64,000 nt of DNA from Microbacterium oleivorans (lineage in GTDB: Bacteria > Actinomycetota > Actinomycetes > Actinomycetales > Microbacteriaceae), in assembly GCF_001691565.1 (NCBI RefSeq), contig NZ_MAYO01000003.1, positions 1,526,766 through 1,590,765 on the forward strand, written 5' to 3'. Made by a program: the position numbers and the translations under genes. The notes under the pieces were generated by a model, which searched no databases, was not told the origin of the DNA, and saw nothing but the letters and a program-made list of their open reading frames with translations. This document shows positions 26,733 through 34,107 of this stretch, in pieces; position 1 is the stretch's first letter, and the number at the start of each line of letters is the position of its first letter.

Positions 26733-28214
26733 TCACTCGGAGGCGGGTGACACCGCTCCTCGACGACGCAGGTTGATCAGGTCGACGACCGAGATGAGGG
26801 TCGCGATCGCCAGGAAGAGCCCGACCGCCGCCATCCCGTAGGCGTACGCGTCGTGGAAGACCGCGAGCGATTCGAGGCCGGCATCCGATTCGCGGTAGAT
26901 CGTCGCATAGAACAGGGACAGCCCGATGGCCGTACCGACCGCCGTACCCACGCGCTGGCCGAGCTGGCCCACGGATCCCGCGAGTCCTCCTTCGCGGACG
27001 GGGATCTCGGACAGGGTGAGGGTCTGGTTCGGCGAGACCACGAGGCCACCGCCGGCGCCGGCGACCAGAAGTGCGGCTGCCATGCCGTAGGCGACCGTCT
27101 CGGGCGGCATCGTGTACGCCACGATCGTGAGCGCCACGACGCTCACGAGGACGGTCAGCAGCCCGATCGTCACCAGCTGGCGCCCGAACCGGTGGACGAG
27201 CAGGCCGCCGTAGTACGACGAGACGGCGCTGGCGACCGCGAAGCCGATCGAGACCATCCCGGCGAACACCGGCTCGAGACCGACGCCGATCTGCAGGAAC
27301 AGTGTGCCGAGCAGGAACATCGGCGGGATCGCGGTGAAGTACGCGACCACCACGAACGTGCCGTTGCGATACGAGGGGATGCGGAACATCCGGAACGGGA
27401 TCAGGGGCTGACGACCGGATGCCGCGTATCGCCTCTCCCACCAGAAGAACAGCGCGGCGAACAGGACGAACGCCGTCAGCAGCCACCAGCGGTTGGGGTC
27501 GTCGTCCGGCGAACCGGTGGTGAACAGGAACGGCCACATCAGGGAAACGATCATGAACCCGAACAGGACGATGCCCATCGGATCGAGCTGAAGAGGCTGG
27601 CCGGTCGCCTTCCGGGTCTGCGGCAGCAGCCAGATGACACCGGCGAGCACGAGCAGGCAGAGCGGCACGTTGAACCAAAAGATGCCGCGCCACCCGTCGG
27701 TCTCGCCGCCCAGGGCGATCATGAGGCCGCCCAGGGTGGGGCCGAAGGCGGTGGCGATGCCGATCGTCGCGCCGAACAGACCGAAGGCGCGGCCCCGCTC
27801 CTTGCCCGTGAAGAGCTGCTGGATCGTGCCCATCACCTGAGGCATCTGGATGCCGGCCGCGATGCCCTGGACGAGACGGGCCGCCATCAGGATCTCAATG
27901 CTGGGAGCGAGCGCACACGCGGCGCTCATGACGGTGAAGAGGCTGAGCCCGACGATGAACAGCGCCTTCCGCGACCGCTGGTCGCCGAGGCGCCCGAACG
28001 GGACGAGCGCGAGACCGAAGGTCAGGATGTACCCCGAGACCACCAGCTGCAGTTGCGTCGAGGTCGCATCGAGAGACGACTCGATCGCCGGAAGTCCCAC
28101 GTTGACCTTGCTGAGGTCGAGGATCGTGAACGCCGCGACCGACACGCACACCCAGAACGCCCGCCAGCGCTGCGACGAGGACAGGGGGATGCTGGCGGTT
28201 ACAGGCGATGTCAT
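26733..28214 (-). CDS. MFS transporter, DHA2 (14-helix) drug exporter family
   Basis: A 493-residue major facilitator with about 14 predicted membrane segments. FTILDLSKVNVGLPAIE is the helix-one motif of the DHA2/EmrB group, GRLGDQRSRKALFIVG is motif A, RLVQGIAAGIQMPQVMG motif B and GATIGIATAFGPTLGGLM motif C. In most EmrB proteins the first motif reads LD-TIVNVALP, so the Leu-Ser-Lys here is a local variant. The substrate is unknown. No regulator gene is adjacent. Confidence 0.9.
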   Translation of the reverse strand: MTSPVTASIPLSSSQRWRAFWVCVSVAAFTILDLSKVNVGLPAIESSLDATSTQLQLVVSGYILTFGLALVPFGRLGDQRSRKALFIVGLSLFTVMSAACALAPSIEILMAARLVQGIAAGIQMPQVMGTIQQLFTGKERGRAFGLFGATIGIATAFGPTLGGLMIALGGETDGWRGIFWFNVPLCLLVLAGVIWLLPQTRKATGQPLQLDPMGIVLFGFMIVSLMWPFLFTTGSPDDDPNRWWLLTAFVLFAALFFWWERRYAASGRQPLIPFRMFRIPSYRNGTFVVVAYFTAIPPMFLLGTLFLQIGVGLEPVFAGMVSIGFAVASAVSSYYGGLLVHRFGRQLVTIGLLTVLVSVVALTIVAYTMPPETVAYGMAAALLVAGAGGGLVVSPNQTLTLSEIPVREGGLAGSVGQLGQRVGTAVGTAIGLSLFYATIYRESDAGLESLAVFHDAYAYGMAAVGLFLAIATLISVVDLINLRRRGAVSPASE

Positions 28215-28251
28215 GACCGTCCCACGCTACCGGCCGCCCGGCGGACGCGGC

Positions 28252-28539
28252 TCACTCGGCCCGACGATCCGCCTGCTCGTCCGTGAGCACGTCGGGGTCG
28301 AGACCCTGCTGGATCTCGGCGCTCTCGACGAACGGGTCGGGAGCGGCATCCGGCATCGGAGCGCCCTCACGGCGTCCCCGGTCGGCCTCGTCCTCGGCTT
28401 CCTTCTGCTCGTTCGTCACGGCACCGGAGGCGACGACGGGAGCATCCTGCTCCGACCACCCGCCGGCAGGTGCTGCTTCGCTCGTGCGGTCGTCTGCGTC
28501 GTGCTCCATGGCCGTCTCCTCATCGTGGTCGTCACTCAT
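28252..28539 (-). CDS. Acidic hypothetical protein, 95 residues
   Basis: Strongly acidic, low-complexity protein starting MSDDHDEETAMEHDADDRT; almost one third of its residues are Asp or Glu and there is no membrane segment, cysteine or known motif. It is probably disordered. Similar acidic short proteins are common in Microbacteriaceae, but no function is known to me. I chose ATG 28539 because the upstream extension has no coding character. It lies upstream of the DHA2 exporter gene on the same strand, 37 bp away. Confidence 0.55.
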   Translation of the reverse strand: MSDDHDEETAMEHDADDRTSEAAPAGGWSEQDAPVVASGAVTNEQKEAEDEADRGRREGAPMPDAAPDPFVESAEIQQGLDPDVLTDEQADRRAE

Positions 28540-28629
28540 GGTGACCCGCGGGCGACATGCGGCACACGGGCTTGACCGCATCGGCTCGACGCGACTACGA
28601 ACGAGGAGGCGGCACAGGAAGGGGAGCGG

Positions 28630-28962
28630 ATGTCGGGACACGGGCGCGACACGGCGAGCGGGCCGTTCGTGGTGACACTCGTGGTCGATCTGCCGATCAC
28701 CAAGCCTGATGCGCTGGAGACGATCGCCTTCGCGTGCGACGGCGTCGTCGAGCATGCGCGGACCGCCTATCCGCGGGTGAGCCTCTCCCCCGGCGCGTGG
28801 GCGGAAGTCCAGATCCCGAAATTCGCCGACCCGCCGCCGCTGGCCATCGACGTCTGCTCCGACGAGTCGACCGCCGTCGCCCGCGCCGCAGCAGACAGGC
28901 TCAAGGGAGCACTCGAGAACCTGGGGTGGCGGATCCGCGATCCGAAGCCGGGCGAGGCCTAG
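28630..28962 (+). CDS. Hypothetical protein, 110 residues
   Basis: A soluble protein without cysteine-rich or membrane features, containing PFVVTLVVDLPITKPDALE near the N-terminus and a possible helix RAAADRLKGALENLGW at the end. No family is recognised. GGAAGGGGAGCGG just upstream of ATG 28630 is a good Shine-Dalgarno, which supports the start. Its end overlaps the end of the convergent GNAT-like gene by 4 bp. Confidence 0.7.
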   Translation: MSGHGRDTASGPFVVTLVVDLPITKPDALETIAFACDGVVEHARTAYPRVSLSPGAWAEVQIPKFADPPPLAIDVCSDESTAVARAAADRLKGALENLGWRIRDPKPGEA

Positions 28963-29258
28963 GCCGTTCGCCGCTCCTGCAGCAGGGACTCATGGCCCGG
29001 GTTCGCGTCGAACCAGTCGGCGACGTACCAGCAGACGGGGATGACGCGCCGATCGCCGCGACGCTCGAGATCGGACACCGCACGCCGCACGAGCTCCGCG
29101 GCATAGCCCGAGCCGCGGAAGGTGGGGATCGTGTACGCGCGGGTCAGCGCGATCGTCGTGCCGTCGTCGTTGTAATCGAGGATGCTGACGAGATCCTTGC
29201 CGCGGTGCAGGCTGTACCGGGCGGCATCCTTCTCGTCGGTGAAGATCAGCTCGCTCAT
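28959..29258 (-). CDS. GNAT-type N-acetyltransferase, short YjdJ-like form
   Basis: A 99-residue protein of the Gcn5-related YjdJ/GTLF3 type. The acetyl-CoA binding loop appears in TIPTFRGSGYAAELVRRAV (residues about 43-61), and VIPVCWYVADWFDANP is the conserved C-terminal strand and helix of this short family. Members are thought to acetylate small molecules or protein N-termini; the substrate is unknown. The start ATG 29258 is the first ATG in frame. Confidence 0.85.
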   Translation of the reverse strand: MSELIFTDEKDAARYSLHRGKDLVSILDYNDDGTTIALTRAYTIPTFRGSGYAAELVRRAVSDLERRGDRRVIPVCWYVADWFDANPGHESLLQERRTA

Positions 29259-29358
29259 GCGCTAACGCTACGCCGAGCGCCGGGTGTCGCACACGATCTC
29301 CGACGGATTGAGCAATCTGTCACATTCCGTCATGCGGAGCTCCTCGGGGGCGGGCGGT

Positions 29359-29388
29359 TTGACACATCCCGACGCGGTTCGTCATAAT
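29359..29388 (+). promoter_or_regulatory. Strong promoter for the leader peptide gene
   Basis: TTGACA (29359-29364) and CATAAT (29383-29388) are separated by 18 bp, close to the consensus of the housekeeping sigma factor. The expected transcription start, 8 nt after the -10 box, is the A of the ATG at 29396, so the message should begin with its start codon. Confidence 0.75.
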
Positions 29389-29395
29389 CGGCCAC

Positions 29396-29497
29396 ATGAC
29401 TGACTTCGCACGCACTCTGTCCGCCCGGGAGGCGAACGGAACTGCCGGCATCATGATGCCGCAGCGTGCTGTCATGTGTTGCCGAATGTGTCGCTGA
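29396..29497 (+). CDS. Leaderless cysteine-containing leader peptide (33 residues)
   Basis: A 33-codon ORF starting MTDFARTLSAREANGTAG and ending RAVMCCRMCR. Three of the last six residues are cysteine, with an adjacent Cys-Cys pair. Its ATG coincides with the transcription start predicted from the promoter at 29359-29388, so it should be read from a leaderless mRNA. Leaderless upstream ORFs with consecutive cysteine codons act as cysteine-responsive attenuators in mycobacteria; this architecture matches. The next 181 nt contain three hairpins before the winged-helix regulator gene. I infer ribosome-mediated control by cysteinyl-tRNA supply. The peptide itself probably has no function. Confidence 0.65.
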   Translation: MTDFARTLSAREANGTAGIMMPQRAVMCCRMCR

Positions 29498-29678
29498 CAC
29501 GGTGATCCCCGCCGGGTCGCGCCGCCGTTTCTGAACACGGCGAACCGACCCCCGAGACTCCGGCCCTCCCGCCCACAACGCGGATGCCGGCTTCTCGCAC
29601 ATCGGCCTATGCGAGGCCACCCGCGCAACACTCTCGAACCCGCGTCCCGCTCCGGGTTCCCCTTCGAAGGACATCGCC
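29498..29678 (+). promoter_or_regulatory. Candidate attenuator region between leader peptide and winged-helix gene
   Basis: Three perfect inverted repeats follow the leader ORF: CGCCGT/ACGGCG (29523-29542, 8-nt loop), GGCCT/AGGCC (29604-29618, 5-nt loop) and GAACCCG/CGGGTTC (29636-29659, 10-nt loop). A 10-bp palindrome CCTTCGAAGG (29661-29670) contains the Shine-Dalgarno of the next gene. GAACC at 29542-29546 could pair with GGTTC at 29655-29659 in place of the third stem, giving an alternative fold. The region has no long ORF in the sense direction. Confidence 0.5.
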
Positions 29679-30395
29679 ATGTCGACCTCCGCTCTCCTCT
29701 CCGCCCCCGCCGCTCCCCGTCACCTCCGCGCCGTCGAGGACATCGCCACCTCGCCTGTGACGGAGCGCCCCGCTCCCAAGGGACTCCCCGCCGGCACCGC
29801 TCCGCGCGGCTTCGCCCTCTACGTCGGTCTCGACGAGCTGAAGGCGGCCGCTGACGGCGTCAGCCTCTCGGTGATCGTCGATGCCCTCCGCCGCACGATC
29901 GCCGAGCTCGCCCCGTCTGCCGAGACCCACGCGACGGTCGCACTCGCCCCGGTCGGCGCCGGTGGCCGCGACGTCGACGTCGTCCGACTCGCCCTCCACG
30001 AGCCCGCCGCCGTGGCCCGCACCAAGCCCGAGGAGCCCCTCGACGAGCACGTGCCCGGAGGCGTGACGATCGACATCTCCCGTCGCCGCGTGCACATCGA
30101 CGGCGAGACGGCGTCGCTGACGTTCAAGGAGTTCGAGCTGCTGCAGTACCTCGTCCTCCGCGAGGGCCGCACGATCGAACGGACAGAGCTCGTCTCGTCG
30201 CTGTGGAGCCACGCCGACGACGGGGAGACCCCCGGCGAGCGCACGATCGACGTGCACGTCCGCCGCCTGCGTTCCAAGCTCGGCCGTTACGAGGACATCG
30301 TCCGCACGGTGCGCGGCATCGGCTACCGCTTCGACCGGCACGCCGATGTCGTCATCCGCTACGGACACGGCACCCCCTCCCCCGACCGCTTCTGA
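29679..30395 (+). CDS. Orphan winged-helix (OmpR-type) DNA-binding protein without receiver domain
   Basis: Regulator of 238 residues. The C-terminal 105 residues are an OmpR/PhoB winged helix: SLTFKEFELLQYLVLREG, then GERTIDVHVRRLRSKLGRY (recognition helix) and VRGIGYRFD (wing). The N-terminal half has no phospho-acceptor Asp pattern; after a disordered stretch of about 40 residues comes an unfamiliar domain, GFALYVGLDELKAAADGVS to about residue 105. Activity is therefore unlikely to be set by a kinase. AAGGA precedes ATG 29679 by 8 nt. The gene sits behind the cysteine leader peptide and possible attenuator, which hints at a role in sulfur or cysteine control; this is inference. Confidence 0.85.
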   Translation: MSTSALLSAPAAPRHLRAVEDIATSPVTERPAPKGLPAGTAPRGFALYVGLDELKAAADGVSLSVIVDALRRTIAELAPSAETHATVALAPVGAGGRDVDVVRLALHEPAAVARTKPEEPLDEHVPGGVTIDISRRRVHIDGETASLTFKEFELLQYLVLREGRTIERTELVSSLWSHADDGETPGERTIDVHVRRLRSKLGRYEDIVRTVRGIGYRFDRHADVVIRYGHGTPSPDRF

Positions 30396-30432
30396 TCAGC
30401 CTGCTGTCGGCGCCCGGACGTAGGGTGTCGGC

Positions 30433-31392
30433 ATGAGGTCGGGACTGCGTGAACGGATGCCGCATCCGTCGCCGTCCCCGCACCTGAAGCCGCTCGAAGC
30501 GGAGTACCGCCCGAAGGTCCCTACCGACGTGCTGGGCGCCATCCGGTACCAGCAGCGCGGTGCGCACGACCCGTCGCAGACCACGGTCGACGGCGTGATC
30601 TGGCGCGCGACCCGCACTCCCGAGGGGGTCGCGACGATCGCGATCCGCCCGGGACTGCGGACGGTGCGGGCGGCCGCCTGGGGGCCGGGTGCCGCATGGA
30701 CGCTGGACCAGCTGCCACGGCTGTGCGGCTCGGGCGACGACCCCGGCGAGTTCGATGCGTCGCGGCATCCGCTCATCGCGGCGACCCACCACCGCCGGCC
30801 CGACCTGCGGATCGGGGCGACCGACCTCGTCTTCGACGCCCTCGTCAGCAGCATCTTCGAGCAGAAGGTGACCGGGCTGCAGGCCTTCGGGGCATGGCGC
30901 TGGATCCTGACGAGGTACGGCGACCTCGCGCCCGGTCCGACACCGCGGCCGATGTACGCGCCGCCGGCCGACTGGCGGATGATCCCGAGCTGGTCGTGGC
31001 ACCGCGCCGGACTCGAGCCGCCGCAATCGCGCACGATCGTGGACGCTGCCCGCCGTCGCGCGTCGATCGAGCGCGCCGCCGAGGCTGCGACGACCGGGGA
31101 CGACCGCGATCGGGTCTTCATGAGCCTGCCGGGCGTGGGCGTCTGGACGAGCGCCGAAGCGCGCATCCGCGCGTTCGGCGATCCCGACGCGGTCAGCTTC
31201 GGCGACTATCACGTCGCCCATCAGGTCGGGTATGCACTGACCGGCTCACGCGTCGACGACGACGGCATGGCGGAACTCCTCGAGCCGTGGAAGGGCCAGC
31301 GGCAGCGGGTGATCCGCCTCATCGGGGCGAGCGGTGTCGTCGAGCCGCGCCGCGGACCGCGCCTCGCACCGGAGGATCATCGGAACCGCTGA
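30433..31392 (+). CDS. DNA-3-methyladenine glycosylase-like HhH-GPD protein
   Basis: Base-excision repair glycosylase of the AlkA/HhH-GPD superfamily, 319 residues. The helix-hairpin-helix motif with the Gly-Pro-rich loop is LPGVGVWTSAEARIRAFG, and the catalytic Asp is probably in DPDAVSFGDYHVA. VFDALVSSIFEQKVTG is the typical core helix with the Gln residue. There are no four C-terminal iron-sulfur cysteines, which excludes MutY/Nth. The start ATG 30433 lies 6 nt after TAGGGT (30421-30426), suggesting a leaderless transcript. Substrates are probably alkylated purines. Confidence 0.85.
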   Translation: MRSGLRERMPHPSPSPHLKPLEAEYRPKVPTDVLGAIRYQQRGAHDPSQTTVDGVIWRATRTPEGVATIAIRPGLRTVRAAAWGPGAAWTLDQLPRLCGSGDDPGEFDASRHPLIAATHHRRPDLRIGATDLVFDALVSSIFEQKVTGLQAFGAWRWILTRYGDLAPGPTPRPMYAPPADWRMIPSWSWHRAGLEPPQSRTIVDAARRRASIERAAEAATTGDDRDRVFMSLPGVGVWTSAEARIRAFGDPDAVSFGDYHVAHQVGYALTGSRVDDDGMAELLEPWKGQRQRVIRLIGASGVVEPRRGPRLAPEDHRNR

Positions 31393-31394
31393 GG

Positions 31395-31754
31395 TCAGAG
31401 GCCGCGGAGCGCAGCGAGCGCCGTCGGCAGATGGTCGAGGACCGCGATGTGTCCGACGTCGGGGATCCGCACCAGCGTCGCGCGAGTGATGCCGCCGGCG
31501 ATCGCCGCCGCATGTGACGGCGGGATGACGCGATCGAGCTCACCCTGCACCACCACCACCGGGGCGACGACATCGGCGAGCGCGAACCCCCAGGGCCGGG
31601 TGAAGGCGACGTCATCGTCGACCAATCCGTCAGACCCCCACTGCGCGGAGGCAGCGACGTCCTCGCCCAGCGACGCCCATGTCCCTTCGAGCGCGCGGTA
31701 GTCCGCCTCCACGAAGCTGTTCGGATCGAACTGCTCGACCTCGAGATGAACGCC
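31395..31754 (-). pseudogene. Remnant of an alpha/beta hydrolase (C-terminal part only)
   Basis: The frame is open from 31754, after an in-frame TAG at 31755-31757, to the stop at 31395. It encodes the last part of an alpha/beta hydrolase: EQFDPNSFVEADYRA, the cap end RPWGFALADV, the strand-plus-acid VVVVQGELDRVIPPSHA and the His loop IPDVGHIAVLDHLP. The oxyanion loop and nucleophile elbow that should lie upstream are absent; the DNA before the TAG has no hydrolase similarity in any frame. I regard this as a decayed gene with its N-terminal two thirds deleted. A short protein from GTG 31712 (105 codons) could still be made. Confidence 0.6.
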
Positions 31755-31804
31755 CTACGGTGCGAAGCGCGAGCGCCGGGCGACGGGAACCGTAGGCTGG
31801 CCGC

Positions 31805-32017
31805 ATGGCGCAGCGACAGCGGGGACGCGGGTTCTGGATCCTCGGGACGGTTCTGCTGTTCGCCGGCGGCATTCTGTTCGGACTCGTGTGGCAGAACATC
31901 TGGGTCGGCCTCGTCCTGGCGGCCGCGATCTCGATCGGCTGGCTCATCGCCTACGAGTCGCGCCGCGGACGGAATCAGGGCATCTACGACCGCGACGACG
32001 ACGGCGCCCAGCTCTGA
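31805..32017 (+). CDS. Small membrane protein, 70 residues
   Basis: Two hydrophobic helices (about residues 9-28 and 30-49: ILGTVLLFAGGILFGLVW and GLVLAAAISIGWLIAYE) followed by a charged tail ending DRDDDGAQL. No family is recognised. ATG 31805 lies 6 nt after TAGGCT (31793-31798) with no Shine-Dalgarno, so the transcript is probably leaderless. The GNAT gene starts 25 bp downstream and may share the transcript. Confidence 0.7.
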   Translation: MAQRQRGRGFWILGTVLLFAGGILFGLVWQNIWVGLVLAAAISIGWLIAYESRRGRNQGIYDRDDDGAQL

Positions 32018-32042
32018 CCCGGGCGCGGGGAAGGATCCTCCG

Positions 32043-32879
32043 GTGAACATCGGACCACTGCGTGAGAGCGATCTGACATCAACTCCCGCCTGGACGGCCG
32101 GACACGAGCTCCGACCGGATCTGTGGCGAGGCGAGCACACCCGGGCCGTGGTCGCGGAAACCGATGGGATCGTCGCGGTCGGGTTGATGTGGACGAGCCG
32201 CGTGCACGGTGACCGCTACTGGGTGAACGTGGTGGTCGACCCCGCGCATCGCCGCCGTGGGATCGGGACGGCGATGGTGCAGCACCTCACGTCGCTCCGC
32301 GCCGCGCCACTCCCCCTCATGACACGCGGATACGTGGACGACCCCGCACTCGCCTTCGCCGACGCGCTCGGCGCACGGACGATCCAGGTCGTTCCGCCTG
32401 CACAGACGACGACGGCGGCGCGGACCGCGCTGCGCGCAGGCCCGGCCGCAATCGCCGTCGGTGCCGTCGACCGCGCGGTGATCGAGGCCACCAACGCCCG
32501 GATCTACGAGTGGACGCACGCATCGTGGAGCCCGGTCGGGCCCGGGTTCGCCGACGCGCTCAACGAAGACCTGTGGGACGAGATCGACACCGAGGCATCC
32601 TCCGTCGTGGCGGATGCGACCGGTCGGATCCTCGCGCTCGCCCTCGTCTACGTCGACGGCGAGACCCCGCTGCTGACGGCGGAGACGACGGATGCCGCGG
32701 CCCCCGACGGCGAGCGCCTCGTCGAAGCCTGCATCCTCCGCTCGCTCGATGTCCTGTCGAGCCGTGGCGTCGTCGGCGTCGAGTTCGACGGTCACGTCAG
32801 CGACCCGCACTTCCTTCCGGTTCTCGCCCGGCTGCAGCCGACCGGCCGCTGGTTCCGCCTCGTCGAGATCCCGGTGTGA
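32043..32879 (+). CDS. GNAT family N-acetyltransferase
   Basis: A 278-residue protein with at least one clear GNAT domain: VNVVVDPAHRRRGIGTAMVQHL (core motif RRRGIGTAM near residue 75) is the acetyl-CoA pyrophosphate loop. The C-terminal half resembles a second, degenerate GNAT fold (ILALALVYVDGETPLLTAE; LVEACILRSLDVLSSRGV) without a good glycine loop. Such tandem GNATs occur in Actinobacteria. Start GTG 32043 has GGGGAAGGA about 8 nt upstream. The substrate is unknown. Confidence 0.82.
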   Translation: MNIGPLRESDLTSTPAWTAGHELRPDLWRGEHTRAVVAETDGIVAVGLMWTSRVHGDRYWVNVVVDPAHRRRGIGTAMVQHLTSLRAAPLPLMTRGYVDDPALAFADALGARTIQVVPPAQTTTAARTALRAGPAAIAVGAVDRAVIEATNARIYEWTHASWSPVGPGFADALNEDLWDEIDTEASSVVADATGRILALALVYVDGETPLLTAETTDAAAPDGERLVEACILRSLDVLSSRGVVGVEFDGHVSDPHFLPVLARLQPTGRWFRLVEIPV

Positions 32880-32901
32880 TCGCCGGGCGATCCGCTCCGG
32901 T

Positions 32902-34026
32902 TCAGAGGGTCACGACGATCTTCCGAGCAGAGACCCCCGCGCGCTGACGATCCAGCGCCTCCTGTATCGCACCCACCCCGTCGCCGGCCACGAACGCCTC
33001 GGGCAGCGGACGGACGGTGCCGTCCGCCAGCCACTCCGGCAGCAGCCGCCCCCACAGCCGTCGTCCGACCTCGTCGTCGCGCAGGCTCGTCCCCCAGATG
33101 AAGGCGGCTCGGATGCCGGCGCGACGCGCGCGAGCGTTCAGCAGAAGCGTCCTCAGCCCCAGGCGCGAGAACACGGGCAGCATCGCCGGGAAGAGCCGGC
33201 GGCGCCCGGCGAGCTCAGCGAGCGAGACGGGCATGCTCGCCATCGCGAGCACCGAACCGCCTGTCCGGCGCAGCACCTCGAGGCATCCGGCGGTCGATGT
33301 CTCGCCGAGGGCCACGGCACCGACGACGGTGCGACCGCCGATCCCCGCCACGAGATCATCGACGGCGCCGGGGGAACCGTGGTCGACGACGACGTCGGCA
33401 CCCAGCGACCGTACGAGGTCGGCGTTGCGCGGCGACGCCGTACTGACCACGTCGTATCCGGCCGCGCGGGCGAGCTGGATCGCGTTCATGCCGACGCTCG
33501 TCGACCCGCCCCACACGACGACGACCCCGCGGTCGCGAGGACGCGCGTCGGCGGGGTCGTGGATCGCCAGTCCGAGGTGGCGCGGCTGGAACAGCGCGCA
33601 CGCGGCGGTGGAGACCCCGAGGGGAAGGACGGATGCCTCCACGTGCGAGATGCCGTCCGGGATCGGGGCGGTGAGGTGTTCCAGGAGCGTCGTGTACTCC
33701 TGGAACGCGCCCTCGCGCCGGGAGTCGCGACCGCGGTCCGTCCCCGTCGCCAGCCCGAAGACGCGATCGCCGATGCGGAACCGCGTGACCTCGGAGCCGA
33801 TGGCGACCACCTCGCCGGCGACGTCGGAGCCGAGTACCGCCGGCATACGCAGCCACCGGTAGGTGACCGATCCCGTGCCCTGGATGACCCAGTCGATCGG
33901 GTTGATCGCGACGGCGCGGACGCGCACGACGACCTCGCGTGGCGCCGGGTCGGGCGTCGGCATCCGCTCGACGGAAAGACGCGCGCGGGGCGTTGCGAGG
34001 ACGGCGGCGGCGTGGTGTCGGGGCAT
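32902..34026 (-). CDS. Zinc-type alcohol dehydrogenase-like (MDR) oxidoreductase
   Basis: Medium-chain dehydrogenase/reductase of 374 residues, quinone-oxidoreductase-like. VVVRVRAVAINPIDWVIQG and LGSDVAGEVVAIGSEVTRF form the GroES-like domain; the Rossmann stretch VVVWGGSTSVGMNAIQLARAAG binds NAD(P). No structural-zinc cysteine cluster is seen, so it is likely a zinc-independent enoyl reductase or quinone oxidoreductase acting on an electrophile. ATG 34026 is preceded by GGAGGAA with 6-nt spacing. It is divergent from a TetR gene with two tandem operator-like repeats between, so it is probably repressed by that TetR. Confidence 0.87.
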   Translation of the reverse strand: MPRHHAAAVLATPRARLSVERMPTPDPAPREVVVRVRAVAINPIDWVIQGTGSVTYRWLRMPAVLGSDVAGEVVAIGSEVTRFRIGDRVFGLATGTDRGRDSRREGAFQEYTTLLEHLTAPIPDGISHVEASVLPLGVSTAACALFQPRHLGLAIHDPADARPRDRGVVVVWGGSTSVGMNAIQLARAAGYDVVSTASPRNADLVRSLGADVVVDHGSPGAVDDLVAGIGGRTVVGAVALGETSTAGCLEVLRRTGGSVLAMASMPVSLAELAGRRRLFPAMLPVFSRLGLRTLLLNARARRAGIRAAFIWGTSLRDDEVGRRLWGRLLPEWLADGTVRPLPEAFVAGDGVGAIQEALDRQRAGVSARKIVVTL

Positions 34027-34047
34027 GTCGGTTCCTCCGGTCGTGAT

Positions 34048-34101
34048 GTCACGTGGTGTCATCACTGTACCTCACATGACACAGGGTGTCGTCACTATGC
34101 T
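34048..34101. promoter_or_regulatory. Tandem TetR operator candidate between adh and tetR
   Basis: GACACAGGGTGTC (34078-34090) is a perfect 5-3-5 inverted repeat and GTCACGTGGTGTC (34048-34060) is a one-mismatch copy exactly 30 bp away, about three helical turns. The flanks are repeated as well, GGTGTCATCACT versus GGTGTCGTCACT. A -10-like TATGCT (34096-34101) lies 6 nt before the tetR ATG. Both genes could be blocked together. Confidence 0.6.
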
Positions 34102-34107
34102 GTCCGG

